A DNA stretch of 64,000 bases from Jidongwangia harbinensis (GCF_020216025.1 NZ_JAIWNC010000013.1:62001-126000), one strand, 5' to 3'; positions 6,635 to 17,461 are shown, counted from the first letter of the stretch. Program-made: numbers and translations. The notes: generated by a model from the sequence alone, not told the origin.

Positions 6635-9223
6635 GTGGCGCAACCGCACGACGTCGCCACCGCCGCCGCTACCCACCTGCGCCGACCCGGCCTCGTCGTG
6701 CTCGCCGGGCCACCCGGCTGCGGCCGCAGCACCCTGCTGCGGTCCGTGGCCGCCGCCGCACCCGGCCCGGTACACGCCGGCGGCGGCCTGGCCATGCTCA
6801 CCGCGGTGCCCGCGCTGGCGCTGTCCCGCGCGGTCCGGGCCCGGCTGCCCGCCCACGACGTGCACCTGCTCGCCGAGGCGGTCCGCTCCCGGGTCCGCGG
6901 CGGCCTGCTGGTCCTCGACGACCTGCAGCACGCCGACCCGGCCACCCTCGCCGCGCTGCCGCACCTGGCCGTGCACTGCCGGGTCGTGGTCGCCGTGCGC
7001 ACCCCGCACCGCCTCGACGACACCGCGCTGCGCGCCGCCGCCACCGCCTGGTTCGACGTGCCGCCGCTCGACCCGGCCGCCGCGCTGGACCTGGCCCGCC
7101 GCACCGCACCCCACCTCGGTGACGCCACGCTGCGCGCCGTCGCCGGCCGGGCCGGCGGCAACCCGCTCGCGGTCACCGCGCTGGCCCGGCACGCCGCCGC
7201 CGGCCGGGGCCCGGCGGCCGGCGACATCGACCAGGTGGCGTACGCCATCGCCACCGCCCTGGCCGACCTGCCCCGGCCCGCCCGCACCGCCCTGGCCGCG
7301 CTCGGGCTCCTCGGCCGCGGCGCCCCCGCCGACCTGCTCGGTCCCGGCTCCGCCGACCTGCACGCCGCCGGGCTGGTCACCGCGGACCCGGCCGGGCTGC
7401 TCACCCCGGTGTCGGCGTACGTCGCGGACACCGCCGCCGGGCTGCTCGACGCCGCCGCCCGCACCGACCTGCACCGGCGCCTCGCCGACCTGACCCCGCC
7501 CGCCGAGGCAGCCCGCCACCTTGCCGCCGCCGGCGACCACCCGGGCGCGTACCGTCTGGCCCTCGCCGCCGCCGACCGCGCCACCGGCGGCGACCGCGCC
7601 CACCTGCTGCTGTTCGCGTGCGGGCTGCCCGGGGTCAGCGCCGACCCCCGGGTCCGGCTCGCCGCCGCCGACGCCGCGCTGGCCACCGGCCGGCCGCACG
7701 CCGCCGCCCGCGTGCTCACCACCGGCTCCCCGCTCGGCGTCGAGGCCGACGTGCTGCGCGGCGAAGCGCTCCTGCAGGCCGGTGAACCGGCCGCGGCCCG
7801 CGCCGCGGTCCGGCCGGTCCCGGACGCCGCGGCCGCCGCCGTGGTCGCCGCCCGCGACCGGGTGCTGCTGCTGGCCGACCTCGCCGACGACCCGGCCACC
7901 GCCCAGGACACCGCCGGCAAGATCATCAGCCGGTACCCGGTACCGCCGCCCGGCGTCGCGGCCGCGCTCGCCGCGGTCCGCGCCGCGGTCCGCGCACCCG
8001 GCTGGGACACCGCCCTCGCCGACGCGGCCACCGGCGGGGACCCGCTGACCCGCCGGTGGAGCGCCTGGCTGCTGGTCGAGACGCTGGCCGCGGACGGGCG
8101 CCTGGCCGAGTCCGCGGCGGCCGCCACCCGCGCCGCCCGCGACTGCGCCGACGACCTGGCATACGGGTGGCAGACCCGGTTCCTGGCCGCCGCCGACTGG
8201 GCCCGCGCCCTGCACGGCTCCGCCCCCGACCCCGGCCCGGCAGGCCCTGGCCCGGCAGGCCCTGGCCCGGCCGCGGCCGAGTGGCACGCCGGCCCGGCAG
8301 CGCCGGCTCCGGCCGACTGGGACGCCGGCCCGGCAGCCCTCGGCCCGGCCCCGGCCGAGTGGGACGCCGACCCGGACGCTGCTGACGCCGTGCAGCGGCG
8401 CGCCGCCGACCTCACCGACCGGGCACTGCCGGCCGTCGCCCGCGGCTACGCCGTCGCCGCCGCGGCGCTCATCGAGGCCGACACCGGGCTGCTCGCCGCC
8501 GCCCGCGCCCGCCTCGACGCCGGCCCCGGCCACCCGGCCACCGCCTGGGTCGCCCGCGAGGCCGCCTGGCTCGACGGGCAACCCGACCGCGCCGCCGAAC
8601 CACCGCCCGCACCCGGCGCCGGACTACTCACCGGCCTGCACCACATCACCGCCCGCTGGGCCGCCCACGACACCGGCGCACCGGCCGCCGCGCCCATCCC
8701 GCCCGACCTGCCCGCGCCCGCCCGCCGCACCCTGCTGTCCTGGGCCACCGGCACCGGGTTCACCGCCGCCGCGCACACCTGGGCCCGCACCGCGCTGCGC
8801 GAACAGGTCCGCTGCCTGCTCGCCGCCGGCCTGCACGACACCGACGGCGACCGCGCCGTCGCGGCGCTGCTGGCCGCCGAACGCCTCGCCGACACCGCCG
8901 GGCTCACCGTCCTCGCCGGACGCGCCCGCCGCGGCCTGCGCCGCCACCGCGTGCACCGCGACACCCGCAGCCGCCGCTCCGGCACCCAGCTCACCAACCG
9001 CGAGACCGACGTGCTGCGCCTGGTCGCCGCGGGCGAACCGACCCGCCGCATCGCCGGGCAACTGGGCATCTCGGCGGAGACCGTCGACACCCACATCCGC
9101 GGCGGCATGCGCAAACTCGGCGCGCGCACCCGCACCGAGGCCGCCGCCCTGGCCTTCGCCGCCGAGCCGGCGCCGGACGGCGCGTACCCGAGCGACCTCG
9201 CGGCAGGAAAGGACCGCCGGTGA
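6635..9223 (+). CDS. LuxR family regulator with N-terminal ATPase domain (LAL-like)
   Basis: An 862-residue protein. Walker A GPPGCGRSTLL lies near the N-terminus (about residues 24-34), Walker B is LLVLDDLQHAD, and a long Ala-rich helical middle of TPR/MalT character follows. The C-terminal LuxR helix-turn-helix (LTNRETDVLRLVAAGEP to DTHIRGGMRKLGARTRTEA) completes the LAL architecture. GTG at 6635 was chosen because AAGGAGGAGG precedes it; the frame is open further upstream but would overlap the divergent gene. A low-complexity insert rich in GPAGP and PAEWDA repeats (8225-8395) separates the helical part from the C-terminal region. It overlaps the next gene by 4 bp. Confidence 0.85.
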   Translation: MAQPHDVATAAATHLRRPGLVVLAGPPGCGRSTLLRSVAAAAPGPVHAGGGLAMLTAVPALALSRAVRARLPAHDVHLLAEAVRSRVRGGLLVLDDLQHADPATLAALPHLAVHCRVVVAVRTPHRLDDTALRAAATAWFDVPPLDPAAALDLARRTAPHLGDATLRAVAGRAGGNPLAVTALARHAAAGRGPAAGDIDQVAYAIATALADLPRPARTALAALGLLGRGAPADLLGPGSADLHAAGLVTADPAGLLTPVSAYVADTAAGLLDAAARTDLHRRLADLTPPAEAARHLAAAGDHPGAYRLALAAADRATGGDRAHLLLFACGLPGVSADPRVRLAAADAALATGRPHAAARVLTTGSPLGVEADVLRGEALLQAGEPAAARAAVRPVPDAAAAAVVAARDRVLLLADLADDPATAQDTAGKIISRYPVPPPGVAAALAAVRAAVRAPGWDTALADAATGGDPLTRRWSAWLLVETLAADGRLAESAAAATRAARDCADDLAYGWQTRFLAAADWARALHGSAPDPGPAGPGPAGPGPAAAEWHAGPAAPAPADWDAGPAALGPAPAEWDADPDAADAVQRRAADLTDRALPAVARGYAVAAAALIEADTGLLAAARARLDAGPGHPATAWVAREAAWLDGQPDRAAEPPPAPGAGLLTGLHHITARWAAHDTGAPAAAPIPPDLPAPARRTLLSWATGTGFTAAAHTWARTALREQVRCLLAAGLHDTDGDRAVAALLAAERLADTAGLTVLAGRARRGLRRHRVHRDTRSRRSGTQLTNRETDVLRLVAAGEPTRRIAGQLGISAETVDTHIRGGMRKLGARTRTEAAALAFAAEPAPDGAYPSDLAAGKDRR

Positions 9224-9753
9224 CCCGTCAGCCCGACGCCCCCCGACACGTCGTCACCTCCACCGCCGACGCCGACACCGTGCTGCGCCGGCTGCTGCGC
9301 GACGGCTGGGTCGTCCGCGAAGGATTCGCCCTGCCCGACCCCGCCTGGGACGTCACCGGCTCCCGGCTGGTGCTGCACGGCCGCATCACCGACCCGGACA
9401 CCCTGCAACTGGCCGTGCTCGCCGCCGCCCGCGGCGCCGGCATCGTCGCCGTCTGCGACACCGACACCCCCACCGGCCGCGCCCTGGTCGACGACCTGTC
9501 CCGGCTCGGCCCGGTACACCACGGACCCGGCCACGACAGCGGCGACCCGATCGCCGACCTGATCCCCGAACAACGCGCCCTGCTCGACCGCCTCGCCGCC
9601 GGCGACACCATCGCCGCCGCCGCGGCCGCCGAATTCCTCTCGCTGCGCACCGCGAACCGCCGCATCGCCGAGGCCCGCGCCCTGTTCGGCGTGCGCACCA
9701 CCCGCGAGGCGGTGCTGGCCTACCTGCGCCACCGCGCGAAGGAGGGACGGTGA
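9220..9753 (+). CDS. small LuxR-like helix-turn-helix protein
   Basis: A 177-residue protein translationally coupled to genes on both sides (GTGA overlaps at 9220-9223 and 9750-9753). The N-terminal 110 residues resemble a degenerate receiver-like fold (LVLHGRITDPDTLQLAVLAA, IVAVCDTDTP) without a clear phosphoacceptor. The C-terminus (EQRALLDRLAAGDTI to EAVLAYLRHR) follows the LuxR helix-turn-helix plan but with a diverged recognition helix (LSLRTANRRIAEARALFGV). It is probably a DNA-binding partner or modulator of the large regulator encoded just upstream. That role is inferred from coupling. Confidence 0.75.
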   Translation: MTRQPDAPRHVVTSTADADTVLRRLLRDGWVVREGFALPDPAWDVTGSRLVLHGRITDPDTLQLAVLAAARGAGIVAVCDTDTPTGRALVDDLSRLGPVHHGPGHDSGDPIADLIPEQRALLDRLAAGDTIAAAAAAEFLSLRTANRRIAEARALFGVRTTREAVLAYLRHRAKEGR

Positions 9754-10592
9754 CCACCCACGCCTGGCCCCGCACCGCCCGCCTCGACGCGCCCCGGCTG
9801 GTCGACCGGATCGCCGAGATCACCGGAGTGCGGCTCACCCTGGAGGGGCCGTGCCCCGGCGGTGAGGTCGGCGCCGCGTACGTCCGCTGGCCGGACGGCC
9901 GCCGCTCGGTGCTGTCCGAAGGCCACAGCCGCACCGGTGAACTGCTCGACCTGGCCCGCGCCGCCGGCGTGCCCACCGCCCGGCAGGAACTGGCCGCCCA
10001 CATCGACGGCACCCGCGTCGTGGTCCAGCAACGCCTGCCCGGCACCCCGCCCGCCACCGTCGACGCCGCCCTCGTGCACGCGCTGCTCGACGTCAACGAC
10101 CGGCTCGCCGGCCTGCTCGCCGACCGGCCCGGGGCGGCCCCGCCGGAGCTGTACCTCACCGCCGACGGCCCCGGGTACTGCCTGCACCGGCCGCTGGCCG
10201 AGCACAGCCGCCGCACCGCCCGCCTGCTCGACTGGATCCACGACGTCGGCGCCATCGGCCCGGACAGCACCGGCGACGACCTCGTCCACCTCGACTTCCA
10301 CCCCGGCAACACCCTGGTCGACCGGCACCAGCTCAGCGGCGTGGTCGACTGGGACGGCGCCTGCCGCGGCGACCGCCACCTCGACCTGGTCACGCTGCGC
10401 TTCGACCTGACCTGGCGGGCGCCGCACCTGACCCCGCTGGTCGACGAACGGCTGGCCGCCGCCGACCCGGACCGGGTACGCGCCTACTGGGCGCACATGA
10501 GCCTGCGCCAGGTCGACTGGTCCATCCGCCACCACGACACCGCCGCCGTCGACCGCTGGCTCACCGTCGCCGAAGCGGGCCGGCCGGCCTGA
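9750..10592 (+). CDS. aminoglycoside phosphotransferase-fold kinase (APH family)
   Basis: A 280-residue protein of the APH/choline-kinase fold. The catalytic Brenner motif is VHLDFHPGNTLV and the metal-binding segment VVDWDGACRGDRHLDL, both as expected for an active kinase. The N-terminal nucleotide lobe is short and weakly conserved. Family members phosphorylate aminoglycosides, macrolides, sugars or unknown small molecules, so the substrate cannot be assigned. It is the third coupled gene after the two LuxR-type proteins, an unusual context for a resistance enzyme and one that points to a regulatory or metabolic role. Confidence 0.85.
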   Translation: MTTHAWPRTARLDAPRLVDRIAEITGVRLTLEGPCPGGEVGAAYVRWPDGRRSVLSEGHSRTGELLDLARAAGVPTARQELAAHIDGTRVVVQQRLPGTPPATVDAALVHALLDVNDRLAGLLADRPGAAPPELYLTADGPGYCLHRPLAEHSRRTARLLDWIHDVGAIGPDSTGDDLVHLDFHPGNTLVDRHQLSGVVDWDGACRGDRHLDLVTLRFDLTWRAPHLTPLVDERLAAADPDRVRAYWAHMSLRQVDWSIRHHDTAAVDRWLTVAEAGRPA

Positions 10593-10617
10593 ACCCCGTA
10601 CGGCAAGATGACCCACC

Positions 10618-11088
10618 ATGGGATTCTCCGGTACCTATCTGCGCACGGGCGACGACTGGAGCGACCACGACCCCGACGACGTACCGCCGCCCGCCGCGGA
10701 ACCGTGGCTGCTCGTCGACATCTACGACAGCGACATCGCCACCGTCAGCTACGGGCCGGCCGGCCCGGGCAGCGGCGTGGCGTACCTGGGTGACACCCCC
10801 CGCGCCTACTTCGACGACCCGGACGCGTCCGCACCGACCGACGTGACCCGCGAGGCCGCCGGGCTGGCCCACTGGTGGGCCCGGCAGCACCCCGCCGCCG
10901 GTGCGCCGCAACGCGCCGCCAAGCAGGCGGAGATCGCCACCTACCTGGCCGCCGACCGGGACCGCGGCGACGACGACTGGGACGACGCCGTGGACGACGC
11001 CGCCGCCGCGGACGTGTTCGTCGAGACCCGGACCGCGCGCCTGCTGACCGCCCTCGGCTTGCCCGTGCCCGACGAACTCCCGCTCTGA
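10618..11088 (+). CDS. hypothetical acidic protein
   Basis: A 156-residue acidic protein, starting at the ATG 26 bp after the APH-like gene. It opens with GFSGTYLRTGDDWSDHDPDD and contains PWLLVDIYDSDIATVSYGP. A helical C-terminal half follows with a run of Asp (GDDDWDDAVDDAAAADVF) and a tail ending LLTALGLPVPDELPL. There is no signal peptide or membrane segment. I do not recognise a family. It is probably co-transcribed with the LuxR/APH genes. No good Shine-Dalgarno is visible before the ATG. Confidence 0.7.
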   Translation: MGFSGTYLRTGDDWSDHDPDDVPPPAAEPWLLVDIYDSDIATVSYGPAGPGSGVAYLGDTPRAYFDDPDASAPTDVTREAAGLAHWWARQHPAAGAPQRAAKQAEIATYLAADRDRGDDDWDDAVDDAAAADVFVETRTARLLTALGLPVPDELPL

Positions 11089-11093
11089 GCCCC

Positions 11094-11140
11094 GGTCGGC
11101 CGGTCAGGAGGTCGGCCGGTCAGGAGGTCGGCCGGTCAGA
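11094..11140. repeat. three tandem copies of a 16-bp repeat
   Basis: GGTCGGCCGGTCAGGA occurs at 11094-11109 and 11110-11125, with a near-complete third copy at 11126-11140; a diverged GGTCAGG follows. It lies just after the stop of the hypothetical gene and just before the convergent acyltransferase stop. Replication slippage is the simplest explanation. Confidence 0.9.
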
Positions 11141-11152
11141 GGTCTGCGCCGG

Positions 11153-11923
11153 TCAGGGGGTGCGGGCCGGGCGCCGCCGCACCCGTGACATGTCCACCGG
11201 CCGGGTCCGGTCCACCCACCGCGGTGTCTCCGGCTCGCCGGACCGCAACGGCGCCAACGTGGCGTCGATCGCCTCCACCACCCGCTGCGTGACCCGCACC
11301 GCCTGCGCGCCCGCCGCGCCGGTCAACCCGGACAGGTCCACCGGCGCGCCGAACCGGACCTGCACCACCGGCCGGCGCACCAGGGCCCGCAGCAGCGCAC
11401 GCCCCAGACCCTTCGGCGCCGTGTACGGCATCACCACGTGCGCACCCCACTGCGCCACCGGCACCACCGCGGCACCCGACATCAGCGCCATCCGCGCCAC
11501 CCCGGTCTTGCCGCGCTCCGGCCACATCCAGGGGTCGAGGCCGATGCGACCCTCCGGGTACACCAGCACCACCGAACCGGCCTGCAACGCCGCCACCGCC
11601 GCCGGCAGCGCCTGCGCCACCCGCGGCGTGCGCCGGTCCACCCGGATGTGCCCGCACCGGCGCATCACCGCCCCCGCCACCGGCGCGTCGAACAACCCGC
11701 CGGTCGCCATGAACCGCGGCGCCAGCCCGGCCTTGCGGCACGCGGCCGCCATCACGATCGGGTCCACCGGGCTGACGTGGTTGGCGGCCAGGATCAGCGG
11801 CCCGCGCCGCAACTCCGGCGGCACCGACCCCGACACCCGCAGCCGGCAGATCGGCGCCACCACGGCGGGGGAGACCGACAGCAACAGCCGCCACAACCAC
11901 GGCACCCGCCACGACCCGTCCAT
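11153..11923 (-). CDS. 1-acyl-glycerol-3-phosphate acyltransferase (PlsC family)
   Basis: About 256 residues. Acyltransferase block I is NHVSPVDP (the H-x4-D catalytic pair) and block III is YPEGRIG. A hydrophobic N-terminus (WLWRLLLSVSPAVVAPI) would anchor it to the membrane. It should transfer an acyl chain to a lysophospholipid in phospholipid synthesis; the exact acceptor cannot be told. I chose the ATG at 11923 because the product then begins MDGSWRVPWLWR. An in-frame GTG at 11953 would add 10 residues. Neither start has a convincing Shine-Dalgarno. Confidence 0.85.
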   Translation of the reverse strand: MDGSWRVPWLWRLLLSVSPAVVAPICRLRVSGSVPPELRRGPLILAANHVSPVDPIVMAAACRKAGLAPRFMATGGLFDAPVAGAVMRRCGHIRVDRRTPRVAQALPAAVAALQAGSVVLVYPEGRIGLDPWMWPERGKTGVARMALMSGAAVVPVAQWGAHVVMPYTAPKGLGRALLRALVRRPVVQVRFGAPVDLSGLTGAAGAQAVRVTQRVVEAIDATLAPLRSGEPETPRWVDRTRPVDMSRVRRRPARTP

Positions 11924-12040
11924 CAGGCCGTCATGATCCCACGCCGGGCCCACCGGCGTGGCCCGACCGCCGTCTGCGGCGCGCCGCCGGGCCCGCCGGC
12001 CCGCCCCAGCCCACCCGGCCCAGCCCCGGCAGAGCCCGGC

Positions 12041-12802
12041 TCAGCCCGCCTCGCGCAGCTCCGCCAGCCGCGCCTCCACCTCCGCCAGCTCCGCCCGCAG
12101 CCGCTCGGCCGCCCGCTCCGCCTCGCCCCGCTCGGCCGCCAGGATCTGCGCCACCGCCTCCTGCACCCCGGGCACGTCCACCAGCGACACCATCCGCAAC
12201 GCCTCGGACGGCTTCACCACATAGGGCCGGGCCAGCGTCTTCGCCCCCTGCGCCGCGGCCACCGTCCACTCGCCGTCGGCATACGCCAGCGTCACGGTCA
12301 ACCCGGCCGGCCCCTTCGGCTTCGCCGGCCGCGCCGCCTTACGCCCAGCGGCCGGCGCCGCCGCGGAAGCCGGCGGCGACCCGGCCGCCGCGGGAGCGTC
12401 CGCCGCGGAAGCTGCCGCCGCCGGGGGAGCGGCGGCGGCAGCGGCCCGCCGCGACGCCGGCACCACCGGCTTGTCGATCACGAACTCCGGCTCCGGCCGG
12501 GCCGGCGGCTCCGCCACCGGTGGCGCCGGCGGGGGAGACGCCTTGCGCGCCACCGCCCCCTTGGGCGCCACCTGCAGGTCACCGGGGGAGAACGGCAACT
12601 CGTCGCGCCCGAACCGCACCACCAGGAACTCGTCCGACTCCGCCGGATCCGTCACCGACACCACCTGCCCGACCTGCCCGGCGATCTGCCCGGCCGCCTC
12701 GGTGAACACCACCTTGGGCCGGCGGCCGGCCGCGACACCCTCCCGGATCGTCTGGACGTCCTCGGAACTCAAGCCCCGCACCCGTGCACGCGCCGTAGCC
12801 AT
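12041..12802 (-). CDS. DUF6319-like protein with C-terminal coiled coil
   Basis: A 253-residue protein. The N-terminal 85 residues form a conserved block (LSSEDVQTIREGVAAGRRP, KVVFTEAAGQIAGQVGQVV, then FLVVRFGRDELPFSPGDL) that I associate from memory with the actinobacterial DUF6319 family. A long Pro/Ala-rich linker follows. The second small domain (GLTVTLAYADGEWTVAA to PYVVKPSEALRMVSLVDV) leads into a coiled coil (AERGEAERAAERLRAELAEVEARLAEL). The function is unknown. The family assignment is from recall and should be checked. Confidence 0.75.
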   Translation of the reverse strand: MATARARVRGLSSEDVQTIREGVAAGRRPKVVFTEAAGQIAGQVGQVVSVTDPAESDEFLVVRFGRDELPFSPGDLQVAPKGAVARKASPPPAPPVAEPPARPEPEFVIDKPVVPASRRAAAAAAPPAAAASAADAPAAAGSPPASAAAPAAGRKAARPAKPKGPAGLTVTLAYADGEWTVAAAQGAKTLARPYVVKPSEALRMVSLVDVPGVQEAVAQILAAERGEAERAAERLRAELAEVEARLAELREAG

Positions 12803-12897
12803 CGGACACCCCTCGTCGTTCGTACGCCTGTATGAATGCTGTCGTTTCTACCAGCAGCCACCGACAGAAACGCAGCAGGACTCCCCGGACCACCGGA

Positions 12898-13623
12898 CTA
12901 ATCCGGCGACCGGGCCGTGACGCAGTACTCCCGCCCCGCCGGATCCCGCAACGTGGTCCAGTCATCCGGCACCCGCCGCACCACCGACGCCCCCAGCGTC
13001 ACATGCCGCGCCACCTCCGCCGCCACGTCGTCACACGCCAGATCCAGGTGCATCCCGGCCGACTCACCCCCGGTGCGCTGCAACAACAACCGCAACGGCT
13101 GACCCTGCGGACGCCGCAGCACATCGAACTCCGGCAACCCGACGGCCCGCCGCTCCCACCCGGTCAACGCCGCCCAGAACCCCGCCTCCGCGTCGAAGCC
13201 CGCCCGCGGCAGATCCAGGCACACCTGATCCACCAGGCTGCGCTGCCCACCCCGCCACGCCACCGCCGCCGGGCGGACCCGCTCGCCCTGCCACCGCACC
13301 ACACAGAACGGCAACCCGGCAGGGGAGCGGCACACCACCAGATCCGGCTCCACGTGCACCCGCCGCGCACCCAGCGACTCCGCCAGGTCCGCCACCTGCG
13401 CCACCGCATCGGTGTGCAGATCGAGATGACACCGGGCCGGCCCGTCACCCACCACCTGCACCCGCAGGAACGCGTCCCCGCCCGGCGGCAGCAACGTCGC
13501 GAACGCCCCGCCACCGCGCCGCGCCGACCACCCGGACCCGGTCACCGCCGCCCAGAACGCCTCCGCCGCCGCGGCCGAGGCAGCTGGCGTGTCCAGGAAC
13601 CCGGTGACCCAGCGAACCGCCAT
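12898..13623 (-). CDS. VOC superfamily protein with two glyoxalase-like domains
   Basis: A 241-residue protein made of two tandem vicinal-oxygen-chelate modules. The first (about 1-115) contains FWAAVTGSGW, CHLDLHTD and CRSPAGLPFCVVRW. The second (about 120-240) has QVCLDLPRAGFDAEAGFWAALTGWE, MHLDLACDD and LRDPAGREYCVT. Each half repeats the HLDL and D/SPAG patterns typical of the glyoxalase-like (PF18029-type) group. The substrate is unknown; relatives include drug-binding and bleomycin-resistance-like proteins. Divergent from the AraC-type gene, whose start is 68 bp away. Confidence 0.85.
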   Translation of the reverse strand: MAVRWVTGFLDTPAASAAAAEAFWAAVTGSGWSARRGGGAFATLLPPGGDAFLRVQVVGDGPARCHLDLHTDAVAQVADLAESLGARRVHVEPDLVVCRSPAGLPFCVVRWQGERVRPAAVAWRGGQRSLVDQVCLDLPRAGFDAEAGFWAALTGWERRAVGLPEFDVLRRPQGQPLRLLLQRTGGESAGMHLDLACDDVAAEVARHVTLGASVVRRVPDDWTTLRDPAGREYCVTARSPD

Positions 13624-13690
13624 CGGACCCTCCCTCCCTCATCGACCGATCGGACCGGTACCGCGTTCATCCTGCTCCACCCGCCACCCG

Positions 13691-14158
13691 ATGTGGCACG
13701 ATCCGGAGGTGACCAGCACACCCGCCGAAGCGCAACACCTGCGCGACCTGGCCCGGCTGCGCCGCGTCCGCGACCGGATCGACCGCGAGTACGCCCAGCC
13801 CCTCGACGTCGAGGCCCTCGCCCGCGGCGCACACATGTCCGCCGGGCACCTCAGCCGCGAGTTCCGCCAGGCCTACGGCGAATCGCCGTACAGCTACCTG
13901 ATGACCCGCCGGATCGAACGCGCCATGGCCCTGCTGCGCCGCGGCGACCTCACCGTCACCGAGGTCTGCTTCGCGGTCGGCTGCTCCTCGCTGGGCACCT
14001 TCAGCACCCGGTTCCGGGAACTGGTCGGCATCCCGCCCAGCGCCTTCCGCGACCAGGCCCTGCTCGGCACCGCCGGGATGCCGGCGTGCGTCGCGAAACA
14101 GGTCACCAGACCGATCAGGAATCAAGAAGCGCCGGTCCGCACCACGCAACTAGCGTGA
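13691..14158 (+). CDS. AraC family transcriptional regulator (HTH domain only)
   Basis: A 155-residue protein that is essentially the AraC DNA-binding domain. Both helix-turn-helix units are present (LDVEALARGAHMSAGHLSR and LTVTEVCFAVGCSSLGTFST) and it closes on VGIPPSAFR. There is no ligand-binding domain. The start is uncertain: ATG at 13691, or GTG at 13709 just behind CCGGAGG; upstream frame-open sequence is not conserved-looking. It sits 5 bp before a VOC gene and a UvrA-like gene on the same strand. This AraC/VOC/UvrA-like order is familiar in actinomycetes and suggests it controls both. Confidence 0.85.
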   Translation: MWHDPEVTSTPAEAQHLRDLARLRRVRDRIDREYAQPLDVEALARGAHMSAGHLSREFRQAYGESPYSYLMTRRIERAMALLRRGDLTVTEVCFAVGCSSLGTFSTRFRELVGIPPSAFRDQALLGTAGMPACVAKQVTRPIRNQEAPVRTTQLA

Positions 14159-14163
14159 CTGCC

Positions 14164-14574
14164 ATGGACATCGTCATTCACAGCAGCTTCCTCCCGCACA
14201 CCGACCCCGACGCCGCCCTGGCGTTCTACCGCGACGTCCTCGGCTTCGAGGTCCGTGGCGACGTCGGCTACCAGGACATGCGCTGGATCACCGTCGGCCC
14301 GCCCAGCCAGCCCGGCACCTCCATCGTGCTGCACCCGCCGGCCGCCGACCCCGGCATCACCGACGACGAACGCCGCACCATCGCCGAGATGATGGCCAAG
14401 GGCACCTACGGCGGCATCAACCTCGCCACCAAGGACCTCGACGGCGTCTTCGAACGCCTCCAGGCCGGCGACGCCGACGTGGTCCAGGAACCCACCGACC
14501 AGCCGTACGGCGTCCGGGACTGCGCCTTCCGCGACCCCTCCGGCAACATGATCCGCATCCAGCAACTGCGCTGA
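14164..14574 (+). CDS. VOC family (glyoxalase-like) protein
   Basis: A 136-residue single-domain protein with paired beta-alpha-beta-beta-beta modules. It opens MDIVIHSSFLPHTDPDAALAFYRDVLGFEV and ends CAFRDPSGNMIRIQQL, the usual VOC closing strand. The metal/ligand positions H (SSFLPHTD) and E (not obvious) are not enough to decide on activity. It lies between the AraC-type regulator (5 bp) and the UvrA-like gene (48 bp), so one operon is likely. A drug- or toxin-binding role is plausible from the UvrA-like neighbour, but inferred. Confidence 0.85.
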   Translation: MDIVIHSSFLPHTDPDAALAFYRDVLGFEVRGDVGYQDMRWITVGPPSQPGTSIVLHPPAADPGITDDERRTIAEMMAKGTYGGINLATKDLDGVFERLQAGDADVVQEPTDQPYGVRDCAFRDPSGNMIRIQQLR

Positions 14575-14622
14575 ACGACCGCCGCCGGCCGGCCCGACCG
14601 AGACCGCACAGATGGAGACGCC

Positions 14623-17016
<2,394 letters not shown>

Positions 17017-17021
17017 GCACC

Positions 17022-17049
17022 CTGGTCGATAATGTACATTATGTAAACC
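17022..17049 (+). other. dif: candidate chromosomal dif site (XerC/XerD recombination site)
   Basis: Reading 5' to 3', the site has CTGGT, CGATAAT, GT, ACATTATGT, AAACC. The actinobacterial consensus as I recall it is TTSRC, CGATAAT, VN, ACATTATGT, CAAGT. The inner 18 positions agree completely and 23 of 28 agree overall. In Xer terms, an arm ending GATAA, a 6-bp centre TGTACA and an arm starting TTATGT can be drawn, as in the E. coli site. The core ATAATGTACATTAT (17029-17042) is a perfect palindrome in a very GC-rich setting. Strand polarity of GGGGGAG reverses around it (see findings). It should mark the replication terminus. Confidence 0.85.
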
Positions 17050-17461
17050 AACCCCGAAAACCATGAATCCCGAGAGGGTACGGAGCACACCGGTAACCAG
17101 GCCGGCCCGTGGCACAACTGACACAGCGGGCAGACCCACGCCGCCACTCCACCGTGCCAACTCCCGTGCACGGGGCCACACACCACCTACCACACCGACC
17201 ACCGCCCGAAAACGGCACGCACCGGGGCGCTCGGCAGCGATCCCAACGTCGACGCCCGACGGAAATCCCGAGAGGACGTCTCTGACAGAACCGCCCGCCG
17301 GCCGTCGGCGCGTGGCGACCCGGCCCGGCCGAGGTAGCCAGCCCAAAGGGCGCCTCTGACAGAACTCCCTGCCCGCGCTCGCCAGGTGGTGACGGCGGCC
17401 TCAGTGAGGTAGACGGTCCCGTGCAGTCGCGTGTGGAAATCCGGCTCGGGGTGCACCGAAA
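17050..17461. other. non-coding interval with short dispersed direct repeats
   Basis: No frame in this stretch looks like a real protein. Two 12-bp direct repeats occur twice each: AATCCCGAGAGG at 17066-17077 and 17264-17275, and CTCTGACAGAAC at 17280-17291 and 17354-17365. The second type follows AGAGGACGT in one copy and AAAGGGCGC in the other. This may be decayed mobile DNA or accessory sequence belonging to the adjacent recombination site. Confidence 0.6.
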
